64,000 nucleotides of DNA from Streptomyces sp. I05A-00742 (GTDB taxonomy: Bacteria > Actinomycetota > Actinomycetes > Streptomycetales > Streptomycetaceae), in the NCBI RefSeq assembly GCF_013055795.1, contig NZ_JABETO010000021.1, positions 1 to 64,000 of the forward strand, written 5' to 3'. A program made the position numbers and the translations under genes. Positions 10,358 to 19,132 of this stretch are shown here, piece by piece (position 1 is the stretch's first letter; every line of letters starts with the position of its first letter). The notes under the pieces were generated by a model. It ran no database searches and had not been told where the DNA came from. It saw nothing but the letters and a program-made list of their open reading frames with translations.

Positions 10358-11832
10358 CAGGAGTCCGGTCCCTCCCGCACCACCCGGACGGTCCGCAGCC
10401 GCGGGTCGGCCGCGTCCGGAAGGTGCATCCCGGCCGCGACCCCGGTGCGCAGGTACTCCAGCACCGGCGCCGTGAGGCGCTCCCCGGGCAGCGCCGTGGG
10501 GATGCCCGGTGGGTACGGCGTCAGCATCTCGGCGGCGATCCGGCCCTCGGCCAGGTCGCAGGGGACGTCCTCGACGGGCCCGAAGTAGGCGTCGCGGGGC
10601 GGCAGGGCCTGCTCCAGGCGAAGGTCCTGCGGGGACGGCACGGCCACGACGGGCGCGGGCCGCAGACCGGCGGCCCGGTCGGAGAGGTCGCGGAGCGCGG
10701 TGAGCAGGGTCCGCGCCGTGCTGTCGTCGTCGGCGTGGGTGAACTGGGCGCTGATCCGCCGGTGGTCCACGATGTGCAGGTCGACGCGGTGCCGGTCGCG
10801 GAGCCAGTCGGCCGCCCGGTAGCCGGTGGTGCCGAGCTCCGCGATATCGATGACCACGGGCAGCGGGTCCAGATCCGCGGCCCGTCCCGTCCCCGTGAAA
10901 TCGGCGCGGTCGTTCACGTGCAGCCCGTCGATGCGCTCGATCCCCTTCCGTACGGAGGCGGCCAGTTCCAGCGCGCGGTCCAGCAGTTCACGGCCCCGCA
11001 GCACCATCTGCCGCCGCCAGCCGTCGATCCCGGCCAGGATGAGGACGGACGGGCTGGTGGTGCCCAGCAGATCGGCCCGGGACTTCAGAGCGGCCGGATC
11101 GATCAGGCCGCCCCGGAGGTGGAACACCGAGCCCTGCTCCAGCCCGCTGCCCATCTTGTGGATGCTGGTCACGCACACGTCGGCGCCGGCGTCCATGGCC
11201 CAGGCCGGCAGGTCCGGATGGAACGGGAGGTGGGCGCCCCAGGCCTCGTCCACGACGAGCGGGCGCGACCGCCGGTGGCAGACCTCGGCGACGGCGGCGA
11301 GGTCGGCGCACGACCCGTACGGGGTCGGGCTGGTGACCAGCGCCCCGCGGGCGTCCGGGTGCGCCGCGAAGGCCCGCTCGAACGCCTCGGCGGACGGCGG
11401 GTGCGCGAGGTGCCGCTCCGGGTCCCACCGCGGCTCGACCCACACCGGGTGGATACCGGCCAGGATCAGCCCCGCGACCACGGACTTGTGGGCGTCCCGG
11501 CCCACCAGGAGCTTCTCGTGCGGACTGGCGACGGCCAGCATCGCCGCCTTGACCGACAGCGAACTGCCGCAGGTGGTGAAGAACGTGTGCTCGGCGTGCA
11601 CGGCGTCGGCCATCAGCGCCTCGGCCCGTTCGAGGACCCGCCCGCCGGTCCGCCGGTCGTCCAGACCGCCGGACGCCAGGACGTCCGAGCGGAACACGGC
11701 GTCGCCGAGCTCGCGGCGGACGTCCGGGTCGGCTCCCCTCGCCTGTTTGTGCCCGGGCGGGGTGAACGGCAGCCGTCCCACCCGGTGGTAGTCGGCGAGC
11801 GCTTCCAGGACGGGCGCCTGAGTGTGATCCAT
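10357..11832 (-). CDS. PLP-dependent Orn/Lys/Arg decarboxylase-family protein
   Basis: A 491-residue fold-type I PLP enzyme of the ornithine/lysine/arginine decarboxylase family, which releases CO2 from a basic amino acid to give a diamine. The N-terminal RLPFTPPGHKQ is the family's conserved opening. The cofactor lysine is in TSIHKMGSGLEQGS (about residue 230), with VVDEAWGAHLPFHP upstream. The C-terminal domain ends in LTPYPPGIPTALPGE, also family-typical. It lacks the N-terminal wing domain of the large inducible decarboxylases. The ATG has GGAGGG with 6 bases spacing. No transporter or antizyme lies nearby, so the substrate (arginine, lysine or ornithine) remains open. Confidence 0.88.
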   Translation of the reverse strand: MDHTQAPVLEALADYHRVGRLPFTPPGHKQARGADPDVRRELGDAVFRSDVLASGGLDDRRTGGRVLERAEALMADAVHAEHTFFTTCGSSLSVKAAMLAVASPHEKLLVGRDAHKSVVAGLILAGIHPVWVEPRWDPERHLAHPPSAEAFERAFAAHPDARGALVTSPTPYGSCADLAAVAEVCHRRSRPLVVDEAWGAHLPFHPDLPAWAMDAGADVCVTSIHKMGSGLEQGSVFHLRGGLIDPAALKSRADLLGTTSPSVLILAGIDGWRRQMVLRGRELLDRALELAASVRKGIERIDGLHVNDRADFTGTGRAADLDPLPVVIDIAELGTTGYRAADWLRDRHRVDLHIVDHRRISAQFTHADDDSTARTLLTALRDLSDRAAGLRPAPVVAVPSPQDLRLEQALPPRDAYFGPVEDVPCDLAEGRIAAEMLTPYPPGIPTALPGERLTAPVLEYLRTGVAAGMHLPDAADPRLRTVRVVREGPDS

Positions 11833-12047
11833 CGGATCCCTCCGGGTGCGGGCGGCTGTCGTAACGAGTGTGACCCGCCGCCCGCCGGGGAAACCCGGGC
11901 CGTCCGCCCGGACGCCAGGGCGGGGCATTCGGAGGCGACTGGTCCCGGGGAAGCACGAGGTGCGCACCCTCGACCAGCCAATGGGAGGTGACATGGGTCG
12001 GGGACACACCCAGGGTCGCCACGTCGGCAGAGTACGGCCGTGGGGCG

Positions 12048-12209
12048 ATGACCACGGTTTCCAGGCAGTGGACGTACGAGCGGGGGCCCGACGGCCGCCG
12101 GCGAAGGGCCGAGACGTTCGGCTTCGACACGCGGGAGCTGAAGAACCCCCTGCGTGACACGGTCCTCGGCGCCGGCTGGACCTCGCGCGGAGCGGTGTTC
12201 AGCCTCTGA
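12048..12209 (+). CDS. Small hypothetical protein, possibly a gene remnant
   Basis: A 53-codon frame starting MTTVSRQWTYERG with strong third-position GC bias, which suggests it is or was coding. The ribosome site is poor (TGGGGCG). I recognise no family. The preceding in-frame ATGs at 11988 and 11994 would add about 20 residues. It lies in a 700-base stretch with no full gene. Confidence 0.3.
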   Translation: MTTVSRQWTYERGPDGRRRRAETFGFDTRELKNPLRDTVLGAGWTSRGAVFSL

Positions 12210-12216
12210 CCGGCCA

Positions 12217-12290
12217 CCTCGGAGGCTGACGCCGCAGGATCCCGGAGCATCAGCGCGCTCAGCTCGCCCCGGCGGAGGCCGGCGGGGCTC
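12217..12290 (-). pseudogene. Possible tyrosine-recombinase fragment
   Basis: Read on the minus strand, this stretch encodes PAGLRRGELSALMLRDPA. The GLRRGE--AL--D pattern is the best-known motif around the first catalytic arginine of phage-type integrases (T-G-x-R-x-x-E-L-x-x-L). Nothing integrase-like extends on either side, so if real it is a short relic. Chance similarity in GC-rich DNA is possible. Confidence 0.25.
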
Positions 12291-12531
12291 AATCACCAGT
12301 GACCCATAGGTAACCGTCGGGCTCGATCAGCAGCGTCCAGCCACTCAGCCCGGGGGGAATGCCCCCGGGCGTCGCGGCCGTTGTCCGGATACGGCGGTAC
12401 GAAGGGTGCGCGCAGGAGTGGCGGGGGAGTGGCAGTGGTATGCCTGTGATCGTGCCGAGGCTGCGGCGCCCCGAACGGCCGCCGGACCGCAGGACACCAC
12501 GGGAACCGCCGACGACGAGAGGACAGCTGAC

Positions 12532-12978
12532 ATGCCGTTGGAAGGCGAGTATGAGCCGAGCCCCGAGCAGTGGGTCAGGGACCAGGTCGAGCAGTACGAG
12601 AGCTCCGGGGGCACCGAGGGCACGACGCTGCGCGGCATGCCCGTCGTGGTGCTCACGACGCGAGGGGCGAAGAGCGGCAAGCTCCGCAAGTCGCCCCTCA
12701 TGCGGGTCGAGCACGAGGGCCGCTACGCCGTCGTCGCTTCGGTGGGCGGTGCCCCCAAGCACCCGGTCTGGTACCACAACGTCGTGGCCGACCCCCGGGT
12801 GGAGCTCCAGGACGGGCCGGTGCGCCAGGACATGAGGGCCCGTGAGGTCACCGGCGAGGAAAAGGCGCTGTGGTGGGAGCGCGCGGTGGCGGCGTACCCC
12901 GACTACGCGGACTACCAGACGAAGACGGACCGGATGATCCCCGTCTTCGTCCTGGAGCGGGTGCCCGACGGGCACTGA
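12532..12978 (+). CDS. Nitroreductase/deazaflavin (F420)-dependent oxidoreductase, DDN family
   Basis: A 148-residue split-barrel protein of the Ddn family, which uses reduced F420 to reduce quinones, nitro compounds or similar acceptors. It has VVVLTTRGAKSGKLRKSPLMRVEHEG (residues about 39-64), WYHNVVADPRVELQDG and the C-terminal YQTKTDRMIPVFVLE, all standard. I use the ATG at 12532, with GAGAGGAC upstream. It stands alone; the window also has an F420-dependent LLM enzyme at 8824, so F420 is made by the host. Confidence 0.92.
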   Translation: MPLEGEYEPSPEQWVRDQVEQYESSGGTEGTTLRGMPVVVLTTRGAKSGKLRKSPLMRVEHEGRYAVVASVGGAPKHPVWYHNVVADPRVELQDGPVRQDMRAREVTGEEKALWWERAVAAYPDYADYQTKTDRMIPVFVLERVPDGH

Positions 12979-12986
12979 GCCGCGGT

Positions 12987-13028
12987 GCGGGGGCCGCGCG
13001 CGGAGGGATCTCCGGGTGCGGCCCCCGC
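12987..13028. terminator. Bidirectional terminator between convergent genes
   Basis: GCGGGGGCCGC and its exact reverse complement form an 11-bp stem around a 20-base loop that itself contains CGGAG/CTCCG. It sits directly between the nitroreductase stop and the end of the B3/4 gene. Confidence 0.75.
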
Positions 13029-13030
13029 GT

Positions 13031-13750
13031 CTACGCCGCCAGCAGCCGTGACGCGACCGTCGCCCCCGGGCTGCTCGCCGTCAGCGCCTCCACCAGCGCG
13101 TTCCCCGCGGCGTCGAGCTCCGCGTCGCTCATCGGCCCGAGCGCGTCGAGGATGAACAGGGCCCGGGTGGTGGAGCCGGTCAGCCGGGTCCGTACGCACT
13201 GGCGCCAGTTCCAGCGGCGGCAGGTCACACCGGCGTCGTCGCGCCACACCACCTCGCCCGGCGGGCAGTGCTCGACGACGGTCTCCCCGCCCGCCGTGGT
13301 CTCGAAGGGCTCGTCACCCGTGGCCCGGACCAGGCGGGCGGCACCGGCGTAGTGGTCCAGGTCCTCCCCGCCCAGCGGCAGCACATGGGCGACGGAGACC
13401 GCGTTGTAGAGGTCGGTGAGCCGGTCCACGCGCGGCAGCCCCGTGTGGACGCGGCGCAGCAGCGCCTCCGCGCTGGGCCGGGTCCGCTGCGGCTTGGCGC
13501 CGAAGGCCCGGAACGCCTCCCGCCAGGCGGCCAGATGCGGGTGGTCCTCGGGCGCCGTGCCGGCGAACCGGCGCCGGGCCGTCTCCTCCGCCGCGGCCAG
13601 CACCCCCTCGCTCACGGCGTCGCTCGGCCCGGGCCGCAGCCCTTCCGCGGCGATGAGCAGCGCCCGGTAGTCGGGCCGCAGCTCCCGCACGGCGGGGTCG
13701 ATGACGGCGGCGTCGAGCCGGCTCTTGATGTCGGCGGTGTCGGCGGCCAT
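13031..13750 (-). CDS. B3/4 domain protein
   Basis: A 239-residue protein with the B3/4 domain, first defined in the phenylalanyl-tRNA synthetase beta chain and found alone in many bacteria. Recognisable parts are HPHLAAWREAFRAFGAKPQRTRPSAEALLRR split across residues 80-115, LPRVDRLTDLYNAVSVAHVLPLGGEDLD, and VVWRDDAGVTCRRWNWRQ. Stand-alone members may edit mischarged tRNA or bind ligands; the role here is unknown. AAGGAGACGC precedes the ATG. Confidence 0.85.
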   Translation of the reverse strand: MAADTADIKSRLDAAVIDPAVRELRPDYRALLIAAEGLRPGPSDAVSEGVLAAAEETARRRFAGTAPEDHPHLAAWREAFRAFGAKPQRTRPSAEALLRRVHTGLPRVDRLTDLYNAVSVAHVLPLGGEDLDHYAGAARLVRATGDEPFETTAGGETVVEHCPPGEVVWRDDAGVTCRRWNWRQCVRTRLTGSTTRALFILDALGPMSDAELDAAGNALVEALTASSPGATVASRLLAA

Positions 13751-13882
13751 GCGTCTCCTTGGGTCAGTGTGCTGCACTCAAGGGTGCCACAGGATGTACT
13801 TTGCGTGCATCGGGGGCGCCTGGGTGGATGCCGCGCGAGTACATGCCCCGGGGGTGACTGCCGGGCCTGAGCCGGCCGACGC

Positions 13883-14293
13883 TCAGGCGAGGCCGAAGAC
13901 GTCGACGGCGTCGCCGAGCGGACGGTAGCGCTCCGGGGCCGTGGTGAAGACGGTCCAGCCGGACGGCACCGCGACGGCGGCCGTGTGTGCGAGGGCGATG
14001 TCGTCGAGGGCGTAGCGGCGCATCATCGCCCCGGCCGCCTCGACGGCCGTCAGGTCCAGCGGCCGGATGAGCACCGAGGGGCCGCAGCGCGCCAGCAGGA
14101 GCTCCAGTGCCGTACGGGCCCGTCCGGGCTTCTCGCGCTCGGCGAGGACGAGCTCGGCCTGCGGCACGTTGACCGAGACGGCGTGCCAGCTCCACCGGTC
14201 GGTGAGGACCTCGTGCTCGATCCTGCGGTCGGTGGCCAGATCGGAGAGGAAGCCGGCGTCGAGGACGACACCGGTCACCGCGTCGACGGTCAC
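13883..14293 (-). CDS. PIN-domain-like protein, probable toxin of a toxin-antitoxin pair
   Basis: A 136-residue protein resembling VapC-type PIN domains: VVLDAGFLSDL with an acidic residue at the first strand, NVPQAELVLAER, LDDIALAHTAAVAVPSGWTVFTTAPERY with the late acidic/Thr segment. PIN toxins cut RNA with magnesium. Similarity is suggestive rather than strong, since the third acidic position is uncertain. The GTG start overlaps the stop of the upstream ribbon-helix-helix gene by 4 bases (GTGA), the classic antitoxin-toxin arrangement. Confidence 0.6.
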   Translation of the reverse strand: MTVDAVTGVVLDAGFLSDLATDRRIEHEVLTDRWSWHAVSVNVPQAELVLAEREKPGRARTALELLLARCGPSVLIRPLDLTAVEAAGAMMRRYALDDIALAHTAAVAVPSGWTVFTTAPERYRPLGDAVDVFGLA

Positions 14294-14601
14294 GCGGCGC
14301 TGCTCCGGCGGGTGGCGATGTACTGGTCGAGCGGCAGCCGGGTGCGGCGGCCGGTCGCGTCGTCCGCCCACTCGCGGGCCAGGGCGATGTACTCGTCGTC
14401 CAGACCGAAGTCCTGCCGCAGCCGCTCCTCGCTCTCGCGGTGGCGGCGGTCGCGGTCGATCTGGCCGGCCAGCGTTCTCGTCACGAAGGCCGACACGGAC
14501 TCGATGACGTTCGCGTCCTTGAGGCCGCGCAGCTGCTCGGCGAGCTCGCGGGGCACCGTGATGCTGATCCGCTCGAAGTCGGGGGTCTGCTCGTCGCCCA
14601 T
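14290..14601 (-). CDS. Ribbon-helix-helix protein, probable antitoxin
   Basis: A 103-residue protein with ISITVPRELAEQLR, the ribbon of a CopG/MetJ-type ribbon-helix-helix fold, then a helix-rich acidic tail (LRQDFGLDDEYIALAREWAD) that could bind the toxin. It would repress its own operon through the N-terminal domain. The ATG has no clear ribosome site; TAGTAT ends 8 bases upstream, so the message may be leaderless. It is coupled to the PIN-like gene. Confidence 0.65.
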   Translation of the reverse strand: MGDEQTPDFERISITVPRELAEQLRGLKDANVIESVSAFVTRTLAGQIDRDRRHRESEERLRQDFGLDDEYIALAREWADDATGRRTRLPLDQYIATRRSSAA

Positions 14602-15218
14602 GGTCGAATACTACGGGAGGGGCGGCCGGGCGCACCGCCCGTCGGGAAAGGCGGCGGCGCGCGCCCGGCGCCGGCTCCCCGCCCGCACAACGCGCGCCGG
14701 GGACTGGTGTGTTGACGGGACGGGCGTCCTGATGCCGGGCGACACGCTCACCGGCCGACGTGCCGCAGCGGGCACGCCCCCGGGCGGTGACGGTAGGGGC
14801 AGCGGCGCGCGGCGCGCACCCGGATCCACCGGCCGGGCCGCCGGGGCTGTCGAGGACACGGCACGATGCGCCGGGTGGACAGGGGGAGTGCCGGTTCTCG
14901 GGCGGTCGGACAACTGTCGAAGGACTTCATGGGGCCGTCCCTCCTTACACGAGGGTTTCCGGTGCGCGGGCCGTGGGGCCGGTCCCGGCGCTTCCCGGGT
15001 ACCCCGCGCCTCGTCCGTACCACACTAGAGGCCCCGCGCCCCCGGCTCCGTCCTCCGGCCGGACCCTCCACCGGGGGGCGATGCCGCCCACCGGCCGGAG
15101 GACCCGCCGGGCGCGACCGGGGGAGCCGGTCTAGGGTCGGAAACGTGCGGTGCCGGACAGGACTGGACGGAAGCGGGCCGGCCGGGCGTTCCGGGGCGGC
15201 CCCTGCGGGCGGGCCCCG
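14602..15218. other. Intergenic region, no gene supported
   Basis: About 600 bases between the divergent antitoxin and sensor-kinase genes. Short frames on both strands are proline/arginine-rich with random codon-position bias. TAGGGT at 15132 could be a -10 box for the kinase gene, without a matching -35. Confidence 0.5.
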
Positions 15219-16439
15219 ATGACCACGCGCTGGCGCGAGGAACGGATGGGCGAGGAGGCGGCGCTCTCGTCCCGCCGCGTGGCCTGGATCCGGCTCGCCA
15301 TGGTCGTCCCGCTGTTCATGGCGGGACGGCAGCCCGCCGAGGGCTCCTACGCGGACTGGTTCGGCGGCCTGCTCGTGGCATACCTGGCGTGGGCCGTCGG
15401 CCGGTTGATGTGGATCCAGCGCCGCCCGGTGGCCGACGTGCGCGGCGCCGCGGGCGCGCTCGTCGTCGACCTCGCGATGATCACCGCGCTCGCGGCGGTC
15501 TCCGGCGGCCCCGACTCCCCGGTCCGCTACGCCTACTTCCTCTGGGCCACGGCCACCGTGCTGTGGCAGATGCCGAGGGTCACCGCCGTGTTCGGCGCCG
15601 CCTGCGTGGTCTGCTACGCGGTGATGTCGGTGCCGCACGCCCTGTCCCACCCGGCGGAGGAGTCGTGGGACATCGTCGTCGACGAGGCGTACCTGCTGTG
15701 GACGGTCGGCGCCGCCGTCCTCATCGCGGTCCTCCTGGCCCGGCGCAGCCTCCGGGTGGCCGAACTCCTCGACACCCGCGAGCTGCTGCTGGACGACGCG
15801 CTCGCCGCCGAGACACGGGAACGGTCCCGGGTCGCGGACTCCCTGCACGACGGCGCGGTGCAGACCCTGCTGGCCGCCCTGCACGACCTGGAGGAGGCCG
15901 AGGAGGGCGTCACCGACCCGGCGGCGCGCGCGGCACTCGACCGGGCACAGAGCGAAGTGCGGGGAACCGTAAGGGAGATGAGGGAGATCATCTTCAATCT
16001 CCACCCGCAGATCCTCGCCGCCGCCGGGCTGGGCGCCGCCCTGGAGGCCGCGGGGGAGCGGTTCGCCCGGCGCGGCGGCTTCCGCGTCCACTACGACGTA
16101 CGGCTGCCCGGCCGCGTCGGCCACGAGACCCTGCTCTACTCGGCCGCCCGCGAGCTCCTCCGCAACATCGTGAAGCACGCCCGGGCCACCGACGTCTGGA
16201 TGACCCTGGTGACCGAGGGGGACGAGACGGTGCTGACCGTCCGTGACAACGGCGCCGGCTTCGACCCCCGCGTCGTCCAGGACCGGCTGCGCGCCGGCCA
16301 CATCGGCCTGGCCAGCCACTACATGCGCGTCGAGAGCGCGGGCGGCCGGTTCGCCGTGGACAGCGCGCCCGGCGGCGGCACGACGATCGAGGTGCGGCTG
16401 CCCACGGCGGCCCCCGGCCCCCCGCCGGCCGTCCCATGA
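15219..16439 (+). CDS. Membrane sensor histidine kinase (NarL-partner type)
   Basis: A 406-residue sensor kinase. The N-terminal half holds about five hydrophobic segments (for example LAMVVPLFMAG, ALVVDLAMITALAAV, VFGAACVVCYAV, LWTVGAAVLIAVLLA). The dimerisation/phosphoacceptor HisKA_3 segment is ERSRVADSLHDGAVQTLLAAL with the histidine near residue 211. The ATPase domain shows ELLRNIVKHARA, VRDNGAGFDP and GHIGLASHYMRVESAGG. Kinases of this class normally phosphorylate a LuxR-type regulator encoded next door; here none is present, and the downstream gene is a FUSC transporter overlapping by ATGA. A second start at 15246 has GAGGAA upstream. Confidence 0.9.
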   Translation: MTTRWREERMGEEAALSSRRVAWIRLAMVVPLFMAGRQPAEGSYADWFGGLLVAYLAWAVGRLMWIQRRPVADVRGAAGALVVDLAMITALAAVSGGPDSPVRYAYFLWATATVLWQMPRVTAVFGAACVVCYAVMSVPHALSHPAEESWDIVVDEAYLLWTVGAAVLIAVLLARRSLRVAELLDTRELLLDDALAAETRERSRVADSLHDGAVQTLLAALHDLEEAEEGVTDPAARAALDRAQSEVRGTVREMREIIFNLHPQILAAAGLGAALEAAGERFARRGGFRVHYDVRLPGRVGHETLLYSAARELLRNIVKHARATDVWMTLVTEGDETVLTVRDNGAGFDPRVVQDRLRAGHIGLASHYMRVESAGGRFAVDSAPGGGTTIEVRLPTAAPGPPPAVP

Positions 16440-17554
16440 CCCGACGGCCCGCCCGGAGCGGATTTCCGGGTCTCGCAAAGGCCCTGGCCGCCCTGCTGCG
16501 CCCCGAGGGACGGCCGCGCTACGCGGACGGCCTCGCCGCCGGCGCCGCCCTCACGGTGCCGCTCGTCGTCGGCACCGCCACCGGCCACCCCGGCACCGGC
16601 GCGGCCGTCGCCCTGCCGGCCGTCCTGCTCGCGATGCCCTTCCCGGCCGGCGCGGACCGGGCCGAACGCGCCCGCTGCCTCGCCGTGCGCGGCGCCTGGA
16701 CGACCGCCGCGGGCGCCTACACCGCCCTCGCCGGCCACGGGGTGCTCGCCCTCGCCCTCGGCGTGGGCTTCACCGCCTTCGCCGGGGCGATGCTGCGCCG
16801 GGTGGGCGCCACGGCGGCCCTCGCCGTCCTCCTGACGGGAATCACCGGCGTCGACGGAACGCCGACGGAGGGCCTGCCGGTACCCGGACTCGCCCAACTG
16901 GTCGGCTGCGTATGGACGGCGGCGCTGCTCCTGCCCCGCCGCCGCCGTGCCTCGGCGGCCGGGGACCGGGCGCGTCCCGACCCGCCACCGCCCGCCCGCG
17001 ATCCGGCCGGCCCGCCGGAACCTCCGAAGCCCCCGACACCACCCGCACCGCCACCGCCGAACACCGCCCGGCTCCGGCACGCCGCCCGGCTCGCCGTCCT
17101 CACCGGCACGGCCGCGGCCGTCACCGGCATCCAGGGAACCCTCTGGGGCGAGGGCCACTGGCTGGTCACCTCACTCCTCCTCACCCTGCGGCCCACCCGC
17201 GAGGAGACCGGCGTCAAGTTCGCCAAGCGCCTGATCGGCAACAGCCTCGGCGGCGTGGCCGCCGCACTGCTGCTGCTGTGCCACCCCGGCCCCTACACCG
17301 TGGCGGCCCTCGTCGGCGCCTCGGGCGCCGCCGCCTACGCCTTCCGCCCGGCCAACTACGCCTACTGGGCGCTCGCCTCCCCCACCCTCCTGCTGCTCCT
17401 CAGCGACTTCGACGAGCCCGTGCCCTGGTACGCGACCGTCGTACGCGTCGCACTGAACCTGGCCGGCGGCTGCGTCGCCCTCCTCGCCACCCGCTGGCTG
17501 TGGCCGGCGCCACGGGCCGACGGCGGACGGGGCGGCGCCCGGCACCCGGATTGA
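16436..17554 (+). CDS. FUSC-like integral membrane protein
   Basis: A 372-residue membrane protein in two hydrophobic halves separated by a proline-rich stretch (about residues 180-215). The second half, LWGEGHWLVTSLLLTLRPTREETGVKFAKRLIGNSLGG, is the FUSC/aromatic-acid-exporter-like block with the Arg-Pro and the Lys/Arg-Gly-x2-G region. Family members export aromatic acids or similar compounds. Its ATG overlaps the kinase stop (ATGA), so the kinase and transporter are co-translated; the kinase may sense what this protein moves. Confidence 0.75.
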   Translation: MTRRPARSGFPGLAKALAALLRPEGRPRYADGLAAGAALTVPLVVGTATGHPGTGAAVALPAVLLAMPFPAGADRAERARCLAVRGAWTTAAGAYTALAGHGVLALALGVGFTAFAGAMLRRVGATAALAVLLTGITGVDGTPTEGLPVPGLAQLVGCVWTAALLLPRRRRASAAGDRARPDPPPPARDPAGPPEPPKPPTPPAPPPPNTARLRHAARLAVLTGTAAAVTGIQGTLWGEGHWLVTSLLLTLRPTREETGVKFAKRLIGNSLGGVAAALLLLCHPGPYTVAALVGASGAAAYAFRPANYAYWALASPTLLLLLSDFDEPVPWYATVVRVALNLAGGCVALLATRWLWPAPRADGGRGGARHPD

Positions 17555-17838
17555 GCAGCGGCCGGGTCGAACGTACGGGTGGCGCAGCACCGCTGGATGA
17601 CCGTCGGGACGGGCCGCGCCGGCATTCACCACGGTGGCACCGGCCGCATCCCCCTCCTCGACAGGGGCGACCAGGTCCGCCCGTGAGCGCCCCCGAACCG
17701 GTGGAGGCCGCACGTGACGGCGGTCACGGCCGGAGCCGTGCACCCCGGTCAACTTGTGGGAACCCCACAGAACGGGCCGGTTCGCGCTGACCGTTGTGCC
17801 ACCGGTGCCCGCGCCCCTCGATCGGTGAGGATGTGCGG

Positions 17839-19074
17839 GTGGCCGATCTTCTGAACCCGGCGGACCCCGCCTTCGCGCGTGACCCCTACCCGTACTACGC
17901 AGGGCTGCGCGCCCGCGGGCCGGCCGCGCGGGTGGGGCTCGCGAACGGTACGCACGCGTGGCTGGTGACCGGATACCGGGAGGCGCGGGAGGTGCTGGCC
18001 GACCCGCGTTTCTCCAATGTGCCGCCTCGGGCGGCGGGGCGTCCGCGGCCCGACTCGCCGGCGCGGCGCGCCCAGGCCTGCCTGGCCCGGCACATGCTCA
18101 ACTCCGACGCCCCGGACCACACCAGGCTGCGGCGGCTGACCACGGCGGCGTTCACACCGCGTCGCGTCGACGCCCTGCGCCCGCGCATCGCGGAGCTGAC
18201 CGCCGGGCTGACCGGGGAGCTGTCCGCCCGGCTGGAGCGCGAGGGCACCGTCGACCTCGTCGACGCGTTCGGCTTCCCGCTGCCCGTCCTGGTGATCGGG
18301 GAAGTGCTGGGCGTTCCGGAGGCGGACCGGGCGGATCTGCGGGAGTGGACGTACCGCGTCGGGTCGCCCGCCGACGCGCTGGCGCCGGGCGCGGTGGACG
18401 CGGCGTGGACCGCGCTCCACGCGTACTTCACCGCCCTCATCGCGGAGAAGCGGCGCGCTCCCGGCGACGACCTCTTCAGTTCCCTGGTGCACGACGTCCG
18501 GGACGGTGGCCTGGATGACGCCGAACTCCTGGCCATGGCCTTCCTGTTGCTGTTCGCGGGCTACGAAACCACCATGAACCTGCTCGCCTCCGCCGCGCTG
18601 CTGCTGCTCACCCACCCCGGCGAGCTGTCGGCCGCCCGGCGGGACGGCACCGGGGGGCGGTGGGACGCCGTGGTCGAGGAGACCCTGCGGCATGCCAGCC
18701 CGCTGGAGGGGACCACCTGGCGGCGGACCACGGAGGCGGTGGACCTCGGCGGGGGAGCGGTCATACCCGCCGGGGCCTCGGTCCTCGTCGTCCTCGCCGC
18801 GGCCAACCGGGACCCCGTACCGTTCCCCGCCCCGGACGCCTTCCGGCCCGGCCGCTATCTGCCCGGGGCGGACCGCGCCGCCCCGCACACCGCGTTCGGC
18901 CACGGTCCGCACTTCTGCCTCGGCGCCCGGCTGGCCCGGCTGGAGGCGGCGGTCGCCCTGCCGCTGCTGTTCGACGCCCTGCCGGACCTGCGGCCGGCCG
19001 TGGACCCGGCTCTTCTCCCGTACCGCCCGGGATTGCTGGTGCGCGGCCCGCGTGAACTGCCCGTCACCTGCTGA
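17839..19074 (+). CDS. Cytochrome P450
   Basis: A 411-residue class I bacterial P450 monooxygenase. It has the I-helix oxygen-binding segment LLLFAGYETTMN (about residues 240-251), the K-helix EETLR, and the haem loop FGHGPHFCLGARLAR with the cysteine ligand near residue 359. The N-terminus reads DPAFARDPYPYYAGLRARGP, typical of CYP105/107-like actinomycete enzymes. GTG at 17839 has GGTGAGG 8 bases upstream. No ferredoxin or biosynthetic gene sits beside it, so the substrate cannot be inferred. Confidence 0.95.
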   Translation: MADLLNPADPAFARDPYPYYAGLRARGPAARVGLANGTHAWLVTGYREAREVLADPRFSNVPPRAAGRPRPDSPARRAQACLARHMLNSDAPDHTRLRRLTTAAFTPRRVDALRPRIAELTAGLTGELSARLEREGTVDLVDAFGFPLPVLVIGEVLGVPEADRADLREWTYRVGSPADALAPGAVDAAWTALHAYFTALIAEKRRAPGDDLFSSLVHDVRDGGLDDAELLAMAFLLLFAGYETTMNLLASAALLLLTHPGELSAARRDGTGGRWDAVVEETLRHASPLEGTTWRRTTEAVDLGGGAVIPAGASVLVVLAAANRDPVPFPAPDAFRPGRYLPGADRAAPHTAFGHGPHFCLGARLARLEAAVALPLLFDALPDLRPAVDPALLPYRPGLLVRGPRELPVTC

Positions 19075-19132
19075 GCATTGCCCGCCGTGACCACGAAGGA
19101 GAACGCGTCTTCTTGAATCGGTCGGGGCGGGT

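Noticed and set aside
14611..14913. Hundred-codon minus-strand frame upstream of the antitoxin
   Set aside because: Proline/arginine-rich with no ribosome site and no family resemblance.
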